From contig NZ_VTOK01000003.1 of assembly GCF_009765375.1 (NCBI RefSeq), positions 186,001-250,000 of the forward strand: DNA of 64,000 bases, written 5' to 3'. Below the pieces are notes generated by a model, which saw nothing but the letters and a program-made list of their open reading frames with translations, did no database searches and had not been told where the DNA came from. Positions 17,105 to 27,355 of the stretch are shown piece after piece (within the stretch, counting starts at the first letter, position 1; each line of letters begins with the position of its first letter). Origin of the DNA: Alteribacillus sp. YIM 98480. Its GTDB lineage: Bacteria; Bacillota; Bacilli; Bacillales; Marinococcaceae. The translations under genes were made by a program, and so were the position numbers.

Positions 17105-18541
17105 TTACGCCGCATGGGAAGCTGCGCTGTCTTGCTTTTTCTTTTTATATTTCATTATTTGAGCTACATACCAAACGATGACGAGGGACGTCAGGGAGAA
17201 CCCGATGATCATCGATAATTGATAGTCCAGGTTTAACCCTTCCGGTGCGTAAAAGATGTAGGTACAAACGACACCTGTCATAAAAATAGCCGGGATCCCG
17301 CAAATCCAGTGGAGTTTATGGTGTTTTAATAAAAATATCGCTGCAGTCCACAACATAAACGTTGCCACGACTTGGTTTGTCCATCCCACATATCTCCATA
17401 AGAACGTGTAGTCAATCGTTGCTAAGAAAAAGGTCGGAATCGCAACAGGAATACTAACGAACAAGATTTTTATTTTGCTTTCCATATTGATAAATTTAGC
17501 AAGTACATCCGCTAAGATCATTCTAGACGAACGAAGCGCCGTATCCCCTGTTGTAATCGGTAAAATAACTACGGTCAAAATCGCGAGGATTCCGCCGATC
17601 GTTCCAAGAAGCGACGTTGAAATATCATTAACAACACCAGAAGGCCCTCCTGCATCAAGAGCTCCTTGTAAGCCTGCCGTACCGTTAAAGAACGTCATTC
17701 CAGCAGCTGCCCATACAAGTGCAATCACACCTTCTGTAATCATGGCGCCATAAAAAATCTTGCGGCCATCGGATTCTTTTTTCATCGTCCGAGCTATAAT
17801 AGGACTCTGCGTACAATGAAATCCTGAAATAGCACCGCATGAGATCGTAACCATAAGAAGCGGCCAAATTGGCAGTTCGCCAGGATGTAAATTTTCGACA
17901 GTTACGTTTGGTATCGGTTGTTCAGAAAACATCAGTGCAATCGCTACAGCAGCCGCCATAATCAGCAAGATTGCCCCAAAAAGAGGATAAATGCGCCCAA
18001 TGATCCGATTAACCGGTAAAATCGTGGCAATCACAAAATAAGCAAAAATTAGCACCAGCGCCATAATAAAACTAAGTGATGTAATTTGAGAAATTAATTG
18101 GGCAGGACCGGCAGTGAACGCGGCAGCCACTAAAATCATTAAAACTAACGATACCCCATTAATAAAAGCTTTCGCATACTTCCCTAAATACCGTCCCACT
18201 AAGGAAGGAAATTGAGCACCATTATGGCGCAAAGACATCATTCCAGAAAAATAATCATGAACCGCGCCTGCAAAAATACACCCAACGACAATCCAAATAA
18301 AAGCGGCCGGTCCATATAACGCGCCAGCAACTGCACCATATATGGGTCCTAAACCAGCAATATTTAATAATTGAATCAAATTACCTTTCCACCAGCTCAT
18401 CGGTACGAAATCTAAATTATCTCTTTTTGTATAAGCCGGAGTAGCTGCTTTATCATCTATTACAAAAACTCGTTCTACGAATTTTCCATACACTATATAA
18501 CCAACTATAAGTAAAAGGATTGCTCCCAAAAAAGTGATCAT
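17105..18541 (-). CDS. cstA: CstA-family carbon starvation membrane protein
   Basis: A 478-residue polytopic protein. The hallmark NLIQLLNIAGLGPIYGAVAGAL and GCIFAGAVHDYFSGMMSLRHNGAQ segments of the CstA domain are present, as is GFHCTQSPIIARTMKKE. CstA/BtsT proteins import pyruvate or peptides and are induced on starvation. This one is short compared with classic CstA (about 600-700 residues) and matches the compact Gram-positive type. The start is ATG with GGAGGG upstream. No BtsSR or LytST-like two-component pair is adjacent, so its regulation is unknown. Confidence 0.87.
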   Translation of the reverse strand: MITFLGAILLLIVGYIVYGKFVERVFVIDDKAATPAYTKRDNLDFVPMSWWKGNLIQLLNIAGLGPIYGAVAGALYGPAAFIWIVVGCIFAGAVHDYFSGMMSLRHNGAQFPSLVGRYLGKYAKAFINGVSLVLMILVAAAFTAGPAQLISQITSLSFIMALVLIFAYFVIATILPVNRIIGRIYPLFGAILLIMAAAVAIALMFSEQPIPNVTVENLHPGELPIWPLLMVTISCGAISGFHCTQSPIIARTMKKESDGRKIFYGAMITEGVIALVWAAAGMTFFNGTAGLQGALDAGGPSGVVNDISTSLLGTIGGILAILTVVILPITTGDTALRSSRMILADVLAKFINMESKIKILFVSIPVAIPTFFLATIDYTFLWRYVGWTNQVVATFMLWTAAIFLLKHHKLHWICGIPAIFMTGVVCTYIFYAPEGLNLDYQLSMIIGFSLTSLVIVWYVAQIMKYKKKKQDSAASHAA

Positions 18542-18840
18542 GCTGTTTCCCTCCTGCTGTTATTCCTCTATCAAATATGAATATACTAACACTTATTTAT
18601 AGTCGAATCAATCTGAGTAGTCTATCTTTTTTAAAAAGTCTAAAGTGCCAGATATTCCGTTTCTTAATTCGTTAAAAACGGAACTTGTGAAAGTTACAGA
18701 TGGCGTTCATTTATTTTGTATAATAACGTCGACAAATGTAAAACGATTACAACAGGGTTTTTGTTTATTTTGTAGAAATGAATAGTATATGGGTAACGTC
18801 ATTACAAAACGATACACACTAAAGAGGGAAGGTGAATGGT

Positions 18841-19323
18841 ATGTTCAAATGGATGCCACATAAAGAGCAGGAAATGTGTGAGAGAAAACTTAATAAGGTT
18901 ATGAAACGTTTAAAAATTGAAAATTTTAATTTCAATTGGGATCGAAGCAGTTGTTTTATTGAATTTAGTTATCAAGAAAAGTCGTACAAGATGGAACACT
19001 CTGTTCTAAAAGCCAAGAAAAAGGGCATTATTTTAAGGAACGGATTGGATTGTTTACTCGAATTAATTCGATCCCTTGAAGATCTGAGTGAAATCATTGA
19101 TAGAGGGACATATAAACTCGAAATTTGGCTTCATGGCATGAAACAGTCATCGGCAGCTGAAGAGATCCCTGAATATGAAGAAGAATTCCATATAAGATAT
19201 AAGACATTACGGAAGCAAAAGACTGAATCTAACAGGAATGAGGATTTTGTACAAGTTGCACCAGAAGCCTCTCTTAGAAATTTTAACCGAGCCCAGATTC
19301 TTCAACGATCTGAGCGTGAATAG
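18841..19323 (+). CDS. Hypothetical protein
   Basis: A 160-residue soluble, basic protein of no family that I recognise. The first half (CERKLNKVMKRLKIENFNFNWDRSSCFIEFSYQEKSYKMEHS) looks like a small alpha/beta domain. The middle is helical (LDCLLELIRSLEDLSEIIDRGTYKLEIW), and the C-terminal 50 residues are polar and probably disordered. The ATG at 18841 has GGAAGGTG upstream; the longer frame starts inside that site. It is a single gene, convergent with the thioesterase, with a terminator between them. Confidence 0.7.
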   Translation: MFKWMPHKEQEMCERKLNKVMKRLKIENFNFNWDRSSCFIEFSYQEKSYKMEHSVLKAKKKGIILRNGLDCLLELIRSLEDLSEIIDRGTYKLEIWLHGMKQSSAAEEIPEYEEEFHIRYKTLRKQKTESNRNEDFVQVAPEASLRNFNRAQILQRSERE

Positions 19324-19440
19324 AGACTTAACTTAAATAAACATAAGCTCACCTATATATACTTTTTCTCTTCCTACTTTTTAAAAATAATCTTATAAGC
19401 TTAAAAACAAGATTCATTCAAAAACGGAACCATATGTAAG

Positions 19441-19478
19441 ACAGGCGCTTTCTTATTTAAGAATGGCGCCTGTTTTCT
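19441..19478. terminator. Bidirectional terminator between convergent genes
   Basis: ACAGGCGC / GCGCCTGT stem extended by inner TCTT/AAGA pairs, with TTTTC following on the plus strand. Confidence 0.75.
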
Positions 19479-19492
19479 AGAAGTGAATAAGG

Positions 19493-19885
19493 TTACGGGA
19501 AACATTGAATGATCTCTTTAGCAATAGCTATACTTTTTCTTGCTTCTTTATCAAACATCACGTTAATAACCGTACCCTCTAATATCACTTCCTCTTTTTC
19601 GTTGATGATGGTTTGTTCAAAAGTAAAGCTTTTTTTCCCTATCTTTACTGGCTTCGTATTTATTTGCAGCTGTTCTCCTAGTCTTGCTTCTTTCTGAAAG
19701 GAGATGTCTAACCTTACTACTACTGTCCCTAAGTTTTGTTCTGCCATATCGGCAAAAGATAAGCCAGCCTCTCTATACCAATGGCCGCGCCCTTTTTCTA
19801 AGTATGAAACAAAAACACTGTTATTCACATGGCCTACTTCATCAATATCCTCTTCTTTGACTTCCACTTCTGTATTAGTTATCAA
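19493..19885 (-). CDS. Acyl-CoA thioesterase of the 4HBT hotdog family
   Basis: A 130-residue hotdog-fold protein. DIDEVGHVNNSVFVSYLEKGRGHWY carries the D-x-x-G-H-V-N-N catalytic/CoA signature of the YbgC/FadM group. The later strand VVVRLDISFQKEARLGEQL and KKSFTFEQTI complete the fold. Such enzymes hydrolyse short- or long-chain acyl-CoA. The start is a TTG at 19885 with AAAGGTAG upstream, and no better ATG exists. A short gap separates it from the TehA-like gene on the same strand. Confidence 0.83.
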   Translation of the reverse strand: MITNTEVEVKEEDIDEVGHVNNSVFVSYLEKGRGHWYREAGLSFADMAEQNLGTVVVRLDISFQKEARLGEQLQINTKPVKIGKKSFTFEQTIINEKEEVILEGTVINVMFDKEARKSIAIAKEIIQCFP

Positions 19886-19973
19886 ACAGAATCACTACCT
19901 TTCGTATTGCGCTCTATGTCTTTTATTTTCACAATAGCTTTTAAAATTCCTTTTTATTTTTTATGAAACACTA

Positions 19974-21011
19974 TTAAAATGGAAGTACACTCTTTTTCCT
20001 TTGAGAAATGGGCCATTTCGATTCCACCCATAAACCAATCTCGACAACCAAAGTGACTAATACCATCCACGCCCAAAACGACAAGAAACTTTCATGAAAA
20101 TTATACATTGCATTCATATAATAAGGGTTTTCATGCATTGTCCATGAAAAGGCGAAAAACATTCCAAAAGTAAAATTCCTTGCCCACTGACTAATATTAT
20201 AAGTGAAAACCCCTACTTTCCAGCCAAATTGTCGGATTCGCTTCACGGCTCTTGTTATTTCTATCATCTCAACAATAATCAATAACGTAAACACAACTAA
20301 CCAGAAAATCATTATAAATAAGGCCGACATCCATTGAGATGAAACGATCGCCAAGCCTGTTATGGATAAAGCCCCATGAATAATACAGTTGGTATTCGTC
20401 CAATCTTCTGCAAGAGACCATTGTTTTGCTTTTCCATAACGAATCCCGATCAAAAACACACCGCATATATAAAAGAAAATACCTAGCACCATGACAACTA
20501 CTTCCAGTGAATCCGGGAGAAACGGAAATACTTCTACCCACACGATAACAAGCGATTGAGTTGCAACGGTTGACAACAAAATAACACCATGGATGGAGTG
20601 TCTTCTAGGCTGCTGAAATAATTGTTTAAAGTTATATACACAACTGACCAAGAAAAGAAACCAAAGTATGGTGTTTATTACCGCCATGACTTGAACCACT
20701 GCACTTAATTCAGGAAAATACTTTATGATGACATTACATAAAACCGAGATACCGGCAATCCAAGTCCCCGTCACAAAAGAATTAACTGGATTTTTTAAAA
20801 AGGGAAGTAAAAAATCTTTATGAAAAAATTGAAAAGTGAGCGATTTATAAACCAGTAATGCTATCACCGCAAGCACTACGGTAAGTGTCTCTCCCATTAC
20901 ATGATCTAAGAAAGGAAAGGCTTCAATTGCAGCATAAAGAAAAATCCCCAGCGCCATAATGACAGACCCTGAAGCCGGATTTATTATTTTCATATTATCT
21001 TTGGACCTCAT
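19974..21011 (-). CDS. TehA/SLAC1-like (TDT family) membrane protein
   Basis: About 345 residues with ten predicted transmembrane helices and few soluble segments. Features such as INPASGSVIMALGIFLYAA at the start and WTNTNCIIHGALSITG in the middle fit the voltage-dependent anion channel/TDT superfamily (TehA, SLAC1, malate exporters). The assignment is by general pattern, not by a decisive motif. The start is uncertain: I chose the ATG at 21011 (GGGTGA upstream), but in-frame ATGs at 21038 and further up exist. It is a single gene with AT-rich leader sequence to its right (21012-21319), in which I see nothing else. Confidence 0.65.
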   Translation of the reverse strand: MRSKDNMKIINPASGSVIMALGIFLYAAIEAFPFLDHVMGETLTVVLAVIALLVYKSLTFQFFHKDFLLPFLKNPVNSFVTGTWIAGISVLCNVIIKYFPELSAVVQVMAVINTILWFLFLVSCVYNFKQLFQQPRRHSIHGVILLSTVATQSLVIVWVEVFPFLPDSLEVVVMVLGIFFYICGVFLIGIRYGKAKQWSLAEDWTNTNCIIHGALSITGLAIVSSQWMSALFIMIFWLVVFTLLIIVEMIEITRAVKRIRQFGWKVGVFTYNISQWARNFTFGMFFAFSWTMHENPYYMNAMYNFHESFLSFWAWMVLVTLVVEIGLWVESKWPISQRKKSVLPF

Positions 21012-21319
21012 ACACATCTCACCCGCTACTTTAATCATACACCCTAACATTATATGATTACTTGCCTTTATGGAAAAGGACTTCTTGGAGTTTGTGTGAT
21101 AATTTTGTTAAATTAGCCATAGCTAAGTGCCTCCAATGCTTGTTTTTTATATTTTTTTCTACTATTCAATTAATAGAAGGTAAAATGTTCGTGACGTAGA
21201 AGATTGGTAGAAGATTGAATGATGAATAATACACGAACAATCTCTTTCCTTTTTTAAGGACTGGCCTTTTTCAACCAGAGTTGTTGTAGGTTGTATAACA
21301 TTTGGAGAGGAGTGTTTAA

Positions 21320-21985
21320 ATGACGGGGAAAAAGGTATTTGCTTTTGATGTTTACGGTACCTTATTTGATGTTCATTCCATAGCAAAAACATGTGAAGAA
21401 TATTTTCCCGGCTTTGGAGACGCTATTAGTGCGATGTGGAGAGAAAAACAAATTCAGTACACGTTTTTGCGGCAGGCCATGGGAACGTACCGCCCGTTTT
21501 CTTATGTAACAAGGGATGCTCTGCAATTTGCAGCTGCATTTTATGACAAAGAGCTTACAGCGTCACAAGAAGATGATCTCCTAGAAGCATACAATTCTCT
21601 AGAGCTCTACCCCGAAAGCAAACAAGTTTTACAAATGTTAAAAGATCACCAATATTTACTGCTAGTATTTAGCAACGGTTCTCGTGATATGCTTGAACCG
21701 CTTTTAAAACAAGCTGGAGTTGATACATACATTAACCATATTTTAAGCGTGGATGACGTAAAACAATACAAACCATCCCCCGCCTCTTACCAGTTGATTT
21801 TAGAAAACATACATTACCGCCGCGACAAAATAACTTTTTTATCAAGCAATGGCTGGGATATCAGTGGAGCAAAAGCATTTGGATTTACGACTGCTTGGAT
21901 TAACCGCTCCGGACAGCCCGTAGAAAAGCTGCAGTTGACACCGGATTATACCTATACTTCGTTGCTGCCGCTTATGAATTGGTGA
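21320..21985 (+). CDS. (S)-2-haloacid dehalogenase (haloacid dehalogenase type II)
   Basis: A 221-residue HAD-superfamily enzyme of the type II subgroup (EC 3.8.1.2). FAFDVYGTLFDV holds the nucleophile Asp10. WREKQIQYTFLRQAMGTYRPF is the cap-domain segment specific to haloacid dehalogenases, and it is followed by LVFSNGS (motif II), KQYKPSPASY (catalytic Lys) and FLSSNGWDISGAKAFGF (motif III). The match to L-2-haloacid dehalogenases is good along the whole length. It hydrolyses L-2-haloalkanoates to D-2-hydroxyacids in characterised members; the natural substrate here is unknown. GGAGAGGAG lies upstream. It is a single gene. Confidence 0.88.
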   Translation: MTGKKVFAFDVYGTLFDVHSIAKTCEEYFPGFGDAISAMWREKQIQYTFLRQAMGTYRPFSYVTRDALQFAAAFYDKELTASQEDDLLEAYNSLELYPESKQVLQMLKDHQYLLLVFSNGSRDMLEPLLKQAGVDTYINHILSVDDVKQYKPSPASYQLILENIHYRRDKITFLSSNGWDISGAKAFGFTTAWINRSGQPVEKLQLTPDYTYTSLLPLMNW

Positions 21986-22121
21986 ATTTCAAGTAGGATA
22001 AAGAAGTAGGAGCAAGCCGCTCCTACCCCAACATTAGACATAAAACCTATAAAAATCTATGAAAGTATTCTTATATCTAAATGGATCATACACAAAAACC
22101 TATGCGGGCTTACCGTTCTTT

Positions 22122-22964
22122 TTACTTTTTATTTCGATACATGTACATCGTCAGCGGAGCAAAAATGGCAGTTATAATGGCCGAGGCGAGCAAGATCCAG
22201 CCGACCTGTTCCCACGTAACAGCACCGTGCATGGATCCTCTAACTCCAGTGACGAGCAGTGAGATGGGATTAATGTCTACGAATCCCTGCAGCCAGGAAG
22301 GCAAGGTTTCAGGATCAACGAACACGTTGCTGACAAACGTCAACGGAAAAATCACCATCATGCTTGCCATCATAAGCGATTTTTCTGAGCGCATGATTAA
22401 GCCGAGTGTTGTCCAGACCCACGATAAACTGAATGAAAAGATTAACAACAAAATCAGTGCACCTAATACACCAGCTAAGCCGCCTTCTGGTCGAAAGCCA
22501 AGAATCAGGCCCAGCACCATCATAATCGTTGCAGCCATGGTGTAGCGAACCGTGTCGACAAGCAACGCGCCAACAAGTGCTGAGGGAAGCCATATCGGTA
22601 ATGTCCGAAAACGATCAAACACGCCTTTTGTAATGTCATTGTTCAAGTCTACACCAGTATACATGGTAATTTGTGATACTGTCATAACAAGTATCCCTGG
22701 GAGAAGGAATTGTAAGTATTCACTCGTCGAACCTGCAATCGCACCGCCAAATAAATAAGTGAACATAAGTAAGAAAATAACAGGAAAAACGGTAACGTCA
22801 AACAATTGTTCCGGAACATGTTTGATTCTAAGCAGCGCACGTGAAGCAAATGTTAGAGAGGAAGACAAAGGATTTGGTTTCGCAGGCCGGTCAGTTGATG
22901 CAATAGCCTCTCGTAATTGCTTGTCGGTCCCGCTTTGGACATTTGTTTTGTTCGTGTTCGTCAT
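22122..22964 (-). CDS. ABC-2 type exporter permease (DrrB-like)
   Basis: A 280-residue permease with six transmembrane helices. [23 protein letters not shown] and [39 protein letters not shown] (in parts) match the ABC2_membrane family of DrrB/NodJ type, and [26 protein letters not shown] is the conserved C-terminal loop. Its ATG overlaps the ATPase stop by four bases, so the two genes are translationally coupled. The pair should form a homodimer-of-each exporter; the substrate (drug, lipid or polymer) is unknown. Confidence 0.9.
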   Translation of the reverse strand: MTNTNKTNVQSGTDKQLREAIASTDRPAKPNPLSSSLTFASRALLRIKHVPEQLFDVTVFPVIFLLMFTYLFGGAIAGSTSEYLQFLLPGILVMTVSQITMYTGVDLNNDITKGVFDRFRTLPIWLPSALVGALLVDTVRYTMAATIMMVLGLILGFRPEGGLAGVLGALILLLIFSFSLSWVWTTLGLIMRSEKSLMMASMMVIFPLTFVSNVFVDPETLPSWLQGFVDINPISLLVTGVRGSMHGAVTWEQVGWILLASAIITAIFAPLTMYMYRNKK

Positions 22965-23941
22965 CGTGTTTCCTCCTCCACGGGCTGACCGGTTATCGTT
23001 AAAAATACTTCATCAAGACTGGGTTGTCCAAATGAAAAGTCACTGACTGAAATATTCGCTTGAGCCAGTTCTCCTAGTGTTTCAGCTGCTAGCCCGGGAT
23101 CCGTCAATTGAGTGGAAAAACCAGCAGGATCAGAAGCACGCTGGACAGAGGCCTTAAGTTTGGTTTCTAATAATTCTATTGCTCTTTGTCGATTATTCGA
23201 TTCAACAAGACGTACGTGCAAAGTACCGGAACCAACAGACGCTTTTAACTCCGCACTTGTTCCTTCTGCAATGATTCTGCCTTGATGAATGACACCAATA
23301 CGGTCCGCAAGCTGATCTGCTTCATCTAAGTACTGCGTTGTGAGTAAGACTGTTGTTCCTTCACTCACTAATGTACGAACAATGTTCCATACTTGACTGC
23401 GGCTGCGCGGATCCAATCCCGTCGTTGGTTCATCAAGGAAAAGCAGATCCGGTGTGACAACAATACTGGCTGCAATGTCAATGCGCCGGCGCATCCCTCC
23501 TGAATATTTTTTCAGCTGCCGTTTTTTAGCTTCTTCTAAACCAAAAGCGCTCAATAACTCTTTTGCGCGCGCTTTTGCCTGCTTTCGAGAGTAACCCATC
23601 AGCCGCGCCATCATAACAAGATTTTCGATCCCGGTGAGGTCCTCATCAAGTGATGCGTTCTGACCAGTTACGCTGATCCTGCTCCGAACGGCTTTTTTTT
23701 CAGTAGCAAGGTCGTGGCCGAAAATAGTCGCTGTCCCTCCGTCTATAGGAAGCAGAGTAGAAAGCATGCGAATCGTCGTCGTTTTTCCCGCTCCGTTCGG
23801 TCCAAGAAAACCATAAACCGTTCCTTTTTGAATAGATAGATCTACACCATCAACCGCTCGGTGTTCACCAAAAAGTTTTACTAGTCCTTTGGCCTCTACA
23901 GCCAGATTAGAGGTTGACTGTTTTGATGCGTTATCGTTCAC
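22961..23941 (-). CDS. ABC exporter ATP-binding protein (DrrA-like)
   Basis: About 326 residues. Walker [16 protein letters not shown]-loop [15 protein letters not shown], signature [13 protein letters not shown], Walker [17 protein letters not shown] and the H-loop region [16 protein letters not shown] are all intact. The C-terminal ~90 residues are the DrrA-type extension ending [16 protein letters not shown]. The start is GTG at 23941, since AAGGGAGA lies seven bases before it; the overlapping ATG is out of frame. It is the first gene of the two-gene exporter operon. No regulator is adjacent. Confidence 0.9.
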   Translation of the reverse strand: MNDNASKQSTSNLAVEAKGLVKLFGEHRAVDGVDLSIQKGTVYGFLGPNGAGKTTTIRMLSTLLPIDGGTATIFGHDLATEKKAVRSRISVTGQNASLDEDLTGIENLVMMARLMGYSRKQAKARAKELLSAFGLEEAKKRQLKKYSGGMRRRIDIAASIVVTPDLLFLDEPTTGLDPRSRSQVWNIVRTLVSEGTTVLLTTQYLDEADQLADRIGVIHQGRIIAEGTSAELKASVGSGTLHVRLVESNNRQRAIELLETKLKASVQRASDPAGFSTQLTDPGLAAETLGELAQANISVSDFSFGQPSLDEVFLTITGQPVEEETR

Positions 23942-24819
23942 ATGGATATCTCCCTTCATATTGTATTTTGTTTACATCAAGTCAACCTGCAGTCCCGTTA
24001 TTGTTGAAGATACTCTGTTATGTTAAGGGGATCCTTTTAAAGGCTGAGTTTCATTTTATACGCAGTACACTCCGCCGATGACCATCCAAATCAAAAGTTT
24101 TGCAGCTTTGAATCCATTCTAAAAGAATTACTCTAGATAGATTGATGTTATAAAAATTCGTTCAGTTTGTAGAAAAAAATTTGGCTTATCACCATATAAA
24201 AGGAAACAGATTAGTTTTAGAAGTTTTACATAGTCAAATGTAAGGCTAAACTCTTTCCATTTCCCATTCACTATACTCCTTCTAGTTAATCAATATTACT
24301 GCTGTTTGCTTTAACAAAATGAATTACCGCATTTTCCCACCCCACTCTAAATTTTTCCAATTCATGAACTAAATAATATACTTCTGGAAGGAAAGGAGAA
24401 TCCATTCTTTTTTACACAATTTTTACAATTGTAATCTCTTCGCCTAACACTCCACGTCCTGTAGTTAACCTGCGGTGTACTTATGTTCAAATGCCGAATG
24501 CCGTTGTTTCGCTGGTACCGTGTACTAATAAATTCCATACTTTTTAACAGCGTGAAATAGGCGTACATTAAATAATGGCACGCCTTCTTTTTATTTTTCC
24601 TTTCCGTTCAATCATTCATTATTCTGATGATATGGAAAATTTTCATCATTTTGGCCGATCTTTTTCCCTTTACCCCCATTCTCTTCTATTCTCATCTTTT
24701 GCATCATCCCTTATGTTGAAAATGATGCAGACAAACATCATGCATTCGTTCAAGTATCCGTATTACATTCGTTTCATTGCATCCACATGAAATGAATCTG
24801 TTATAAAGATAGTTAATGA
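23942..24819. other. Long intergenic region without a recognised gene
   Basis: About 880 bp, AT-rich. Short open frames on both strands (about 24362-24568 and 24575-24790) lack ribosome sites and familiar motifs. A short phrase on the minus strand around 24300-24480 reads like decayed coding sequence (GRGVLGEEITIVKIV, then PEVYYLVHELEKF after a stop), but I cannot name a family. A weak 6-bp stem lies near 24556-24584. Confidence 0.45.
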
Positions 24820-26046
24820 CTATGAATTGTTCGGAAAAACGAGCTGTACTAAAGTTCCCCCCTTTTCTCGTTTCTTTACCTTTGTTACCCCCCCTTCTTC
24901 TCCAAAATAATATTTAATACGTTTATCTACGTTTCGTAATCCAATTCCTGTCGTATGACCCTTTTGTTTGGCTGGAGGAAAGGGTGGATATTCTGAGGTT
25001 TCCCCATCTTGTATTCCTACACCATCATCAAGAATGTCGAGAAAAATTTTTTCTTCTATATTATATGCTTCTAGAGTAATATTCATTGGCTCTCCAACTG
25101 GCTCAAAGCCATGAACAATGGCATTTTCAAAAATTGGCTGAAGTGTAAAGATAGGTATGTTTATTTCTTTTATGTCTTCACTTATATCCATTTCAAAATG
25201 TAATTTGTTTCTGTATCGAGTTTGTTGAATAAATAAATAGTTTCGGACATGTTCAATTTCTTCGTGCAAAGGCACGAGCTGGTCGATGTTTCGTAAACTG
25301 TATCGTAAAATATTTCCAAGCATGTATGTTACATCTTGCGTTTGCTCGGCATTTTCAAAAAAGGCAATACGTGAAATAGTATTCAATGTATTAAATAGAA
25401 AATGAGGGTTGATTTGTGATTGGAGGACTTGAAGCTGCGTTTCCTTTAACGTTTTTTCTAAAAGAGACCTAAGCTGCAATTCTTTAATAAAGTTTTCGTT
25501 TTTATTAATGAGTTCTTTTTTTGTCAAGTAAGCGTCACCAATTTTGACTATGTAATTAGACGTTATAAACAGTAAATCAGCGATAGCTTTAATGCGAGAG
25601 TTATTTTTATATTCTAATGTTTCAAAGTAAGCAGTCAATTTTTCTTTATCCAATGGTAAATCATCTAAATCCATCTTCATATCTTCAAGGGGTTCTAGTT
25701 CTTCATCATCCATAAGCACTTGTCCACAAAGAACAGCTCCTAGATACTGTTTGCGTAAAATAATTGGTGCAGCAATATCTACTAAACCAGAATGACAGCG
25801 ATGAATAACAGGCTTGCCATTATCTAATGCCATCTTTCCTACTTTTTCATCCGAAAGAATACAGCGGTGCAGCCCCTCCGTAGAGGAACGAATATAGGTA
25901 CAAAAATTAGTAAAATTACTTGCCTTTGTTAAAGGAACTCCTTTAGCATCACAAATAATAACAGCAACACCAACAGCATCAGCGAACTGGTCTTGTATTT
26001 CTTGCAGCGTCCCCACATCTACAAAGTCTCGTAAATTTTTAATCAC
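24820..26046 (-). CDS. Cytoplasmic sensor histidine kinase with PocR ligand-binding domain
   Basis: A 408-residue kinase without transmembrane helices. Residues 1-165 form a PocR-type sensory domain with the conserved Cys pattern (C49, C62, C84 in HRCHSGLVDIAAPI). A short coiled linker follows. The LytS-type His_kinase domain has QSQINPHFLFNTLNTI (phospho-acceptor His215), and the HATPase domain has IFENAIVHGFEP, LDDGVGI and GIGLRNVDKR. PocR domains sense 1,2-propanediol or similar small diols in known regulators. With an AraC-type response regulator upstream and the glycerol/diol dehydratase operon beyond it, the kinase probably senses glycerol or propanediol inside the cell. The start is GTG with AGGAGTGG upstream. 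Confidence 0.9.
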   Translation of the reverse strand: MIKNLRDFVDVGTLQEIQDQFADAVGVAVIICDAKGVPLTKASNFTNFCTYIRSSTEGLHRCILSDEKVGKMALDNGKPVIHRCHSGLVDIAAPIILRKQYLGAVLCGQVLMDDEELEPLEDMKMDLDDLPLDKEKLTAYFETLEYKNNSRIKAIADLLFITSNYIVKIGDAYLTKKELINKNENFIKELQLRSLLEKTLKETQLQVLQSQINPHFLFNTLNTISRIAFFENAEQTQDVTYMLGNILRYSLRNIDQLVPLHEEIEHVRNYLFIQQTRYRNKLHFEMDISEDIKEINIPIFTLQPIFENAIVHGFEPVGEPMNITLEAYNIEEKIFLDILDDGVGIQDGETSEYPPFPPAKQKGHTTGIGLRNVDKRIKYYFGEEGGVTKVKKREKGGTLVQLVFPNNS

Positions 26047-26049
26047 TAT

Positions 26050-26193
26050 CTACCACTCCTGCTTATTAATGGTACTTAATATACCTATCACAATAATCAA
26101 AATTGGCGGCAAGTAACCAAAGTCTCGAAAAGGAACTTTATTATAAATACCACGTCCAATTTTTTCCTCAAAAATGATAAATAGTCCGCTCAT
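26050..26193 (-). pseudogene. Small membrane-protein frame, likely C-terminal remnant of a permease
   Basis: A 47-codon frame ending directly before the kinase start, with the kinase ribosome site inside its last codons. It reads GLFIIFEEKIGRGIYNKV and then a hydrophobic helix PPILIIVIGILS. Upstream, other frames continue hydrophobic phrases broken by stops (WVLLNGYK; about 26194-26330), as if a polytopic membrane protein had decayed. There is no good ribosome site of its own. It fills the unusual 327-bp gap between kinase and response regulator. I do not recognise the family. Confidence 0.4.
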
Positions 26194-26373
26194 TAACACC
26201 ACACTATTAATTTATATCCATTTAGCAAAACCCAAAGCCTCATACATGGGAATTTAATACTTTAGAATCCATACATTATTCCGATACAAAGCTGTCATAA
26301 GAAAAATATAATTATTTCTGGCATCTTATTCCCTTCAAATATTTAGATGACAGTTGTTTGCTAGTTTCAATTC

Positions 26374-27144
26374 TTACATTATATTATTGAAATAGTGTCT
26401 GTTTATTTTTTCTTTTTTCAATGCTTGTTCGTTTTTTCTAAATTGTTTCGGAGGCATCCCCTCCATTTTTCGAAACACTCTCGTAAAATAGTTGGCATCC
26501 GTAAAACCGCAGCTTTGGCTTATTTCTGTGATCGCCTTTTGACTATTTCTTAGGTACTCTTTTGATTTTTCTATTCGTTTAACAGTAATAAATTCCGTGA
26601 TTGTCATCCCGGTCTGTTGTTTAAATAATCGGCTGACGTATTGAGGATGAAGATGAACATACCTTGCAACTTGTTCTAGCGTTATTTTATGATCTAACTT
26701 TACGTTAATATAATTAGTGATCATCTCTACTACACTATTTGATTCGACGCTATCTTTCATGTCTGTCACTGTTTCATCCATAGATTCGATTACTTTTTTT
26801 ATAGCTTCAATAAATTCTTCAGGTCTTACCGGCTTTAACAAAAAATCTTCTGCCCCAATTTTTATTGTGTTTAGAGCATAATCGAAATCATTGTACGCTG
26901 TTAAAAATAATATTTTTAACTGAGGAGTGTTTTGTTTCATTATCTTGGCGGCGGAAATTCCATCTAAAATCGGCATTTTAATATCCATCAATACGATGTC
27001 AATACTTTCATTACTGACTATTTCCACAGCTGAGGCTCCATTATTGGCTTCTATACATTGTTTGATTCCAGGATTATGTCGTTTCACCATCTCCATTATT
27101 ACTTCTCGCTCTAATGGTTCATCCTCCGCAATTAATAGATTCAA
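26374..27144 (-). CDS. AraC-type response regulator (YesN-like)
   Basis: About 256 residues. The receiver domain has LLIAEDEPLERE (acidic pocket), VLMDIKMPILDG (phospho-acceptor Asp), FLTAYNDFDYA and LLKPVRPEEF (Lys). The C-terminal 100 residues are two AraC helix-turn-helices: ITLEQVARYVHLHPQYVSRLFKQQTGMTITEF and ITEISQSCGFTDANYFTRVFRK (in parts). The start is a TTG with ATGGAGGTG six bases upstream; the upstream ATG lies within that site. It pairs with the PocR kinase and probably activates the dehydratase operon, whose upstream region carries four regularly spaced AAAnnCTTAA sites. Confidence 0.9.
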   Translation of the reverse strand: MNLLIAEDEPLEREVIMEMVKRHNPGIKQCIEANNGASAVEIVSNESIDIVLMDIKMPILDGISAAKIMKQNTPQLKILFLTAYNDFDYALNTIKIGAEDFLLKPVRPEEFIEAIKKVIESMDETVTDMKDSVESNSVVEMITNYINVKLDHKITLEQVARYVHLHPQYVSRLFKQQTGMTITEFITVKRIEKSKEYLRNSQKAITEISQSCGFTDANYFTRVFRKMEGMPPKQFRKNEQALKKEKINRHYFNNIM

Positions 27145-27239
27145 ATGAAACACCTCCATTTCCTATCATATTGACAGCGCTTTCAAAAGATAACAAAGGG
27201 AATCTTAACTTCCACATTATTCGACTTGAAAGCATAAAT

Positions 27240-27273
27240 GTCCTTCCCAATTTTATTAGAGTTGAGGAAGGAC
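27240..27273. terminator. Possible attenuator between dehydratase operon and regulator genes
   Basis: GTCCTTCC / GGAAGGAC stem in the 196-bp gap. The T-tract is poor on the minus strand, so it may only reduce read-through. Confidence 0.4.
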
Positions 27274-27355
27274 TTTACTTATTTCTATTTTATTGAAAAA
27301 AATGGTTAATATTAGAAGTAGTTTAAACTCCAAAACCAGCTTTCAATGTGATTGA

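Noticed and set aside
24362-24790. Two short frames on opposite strands
   Set aside because: No ribosome sites, no family resemblance; composition of intergenic DNA.
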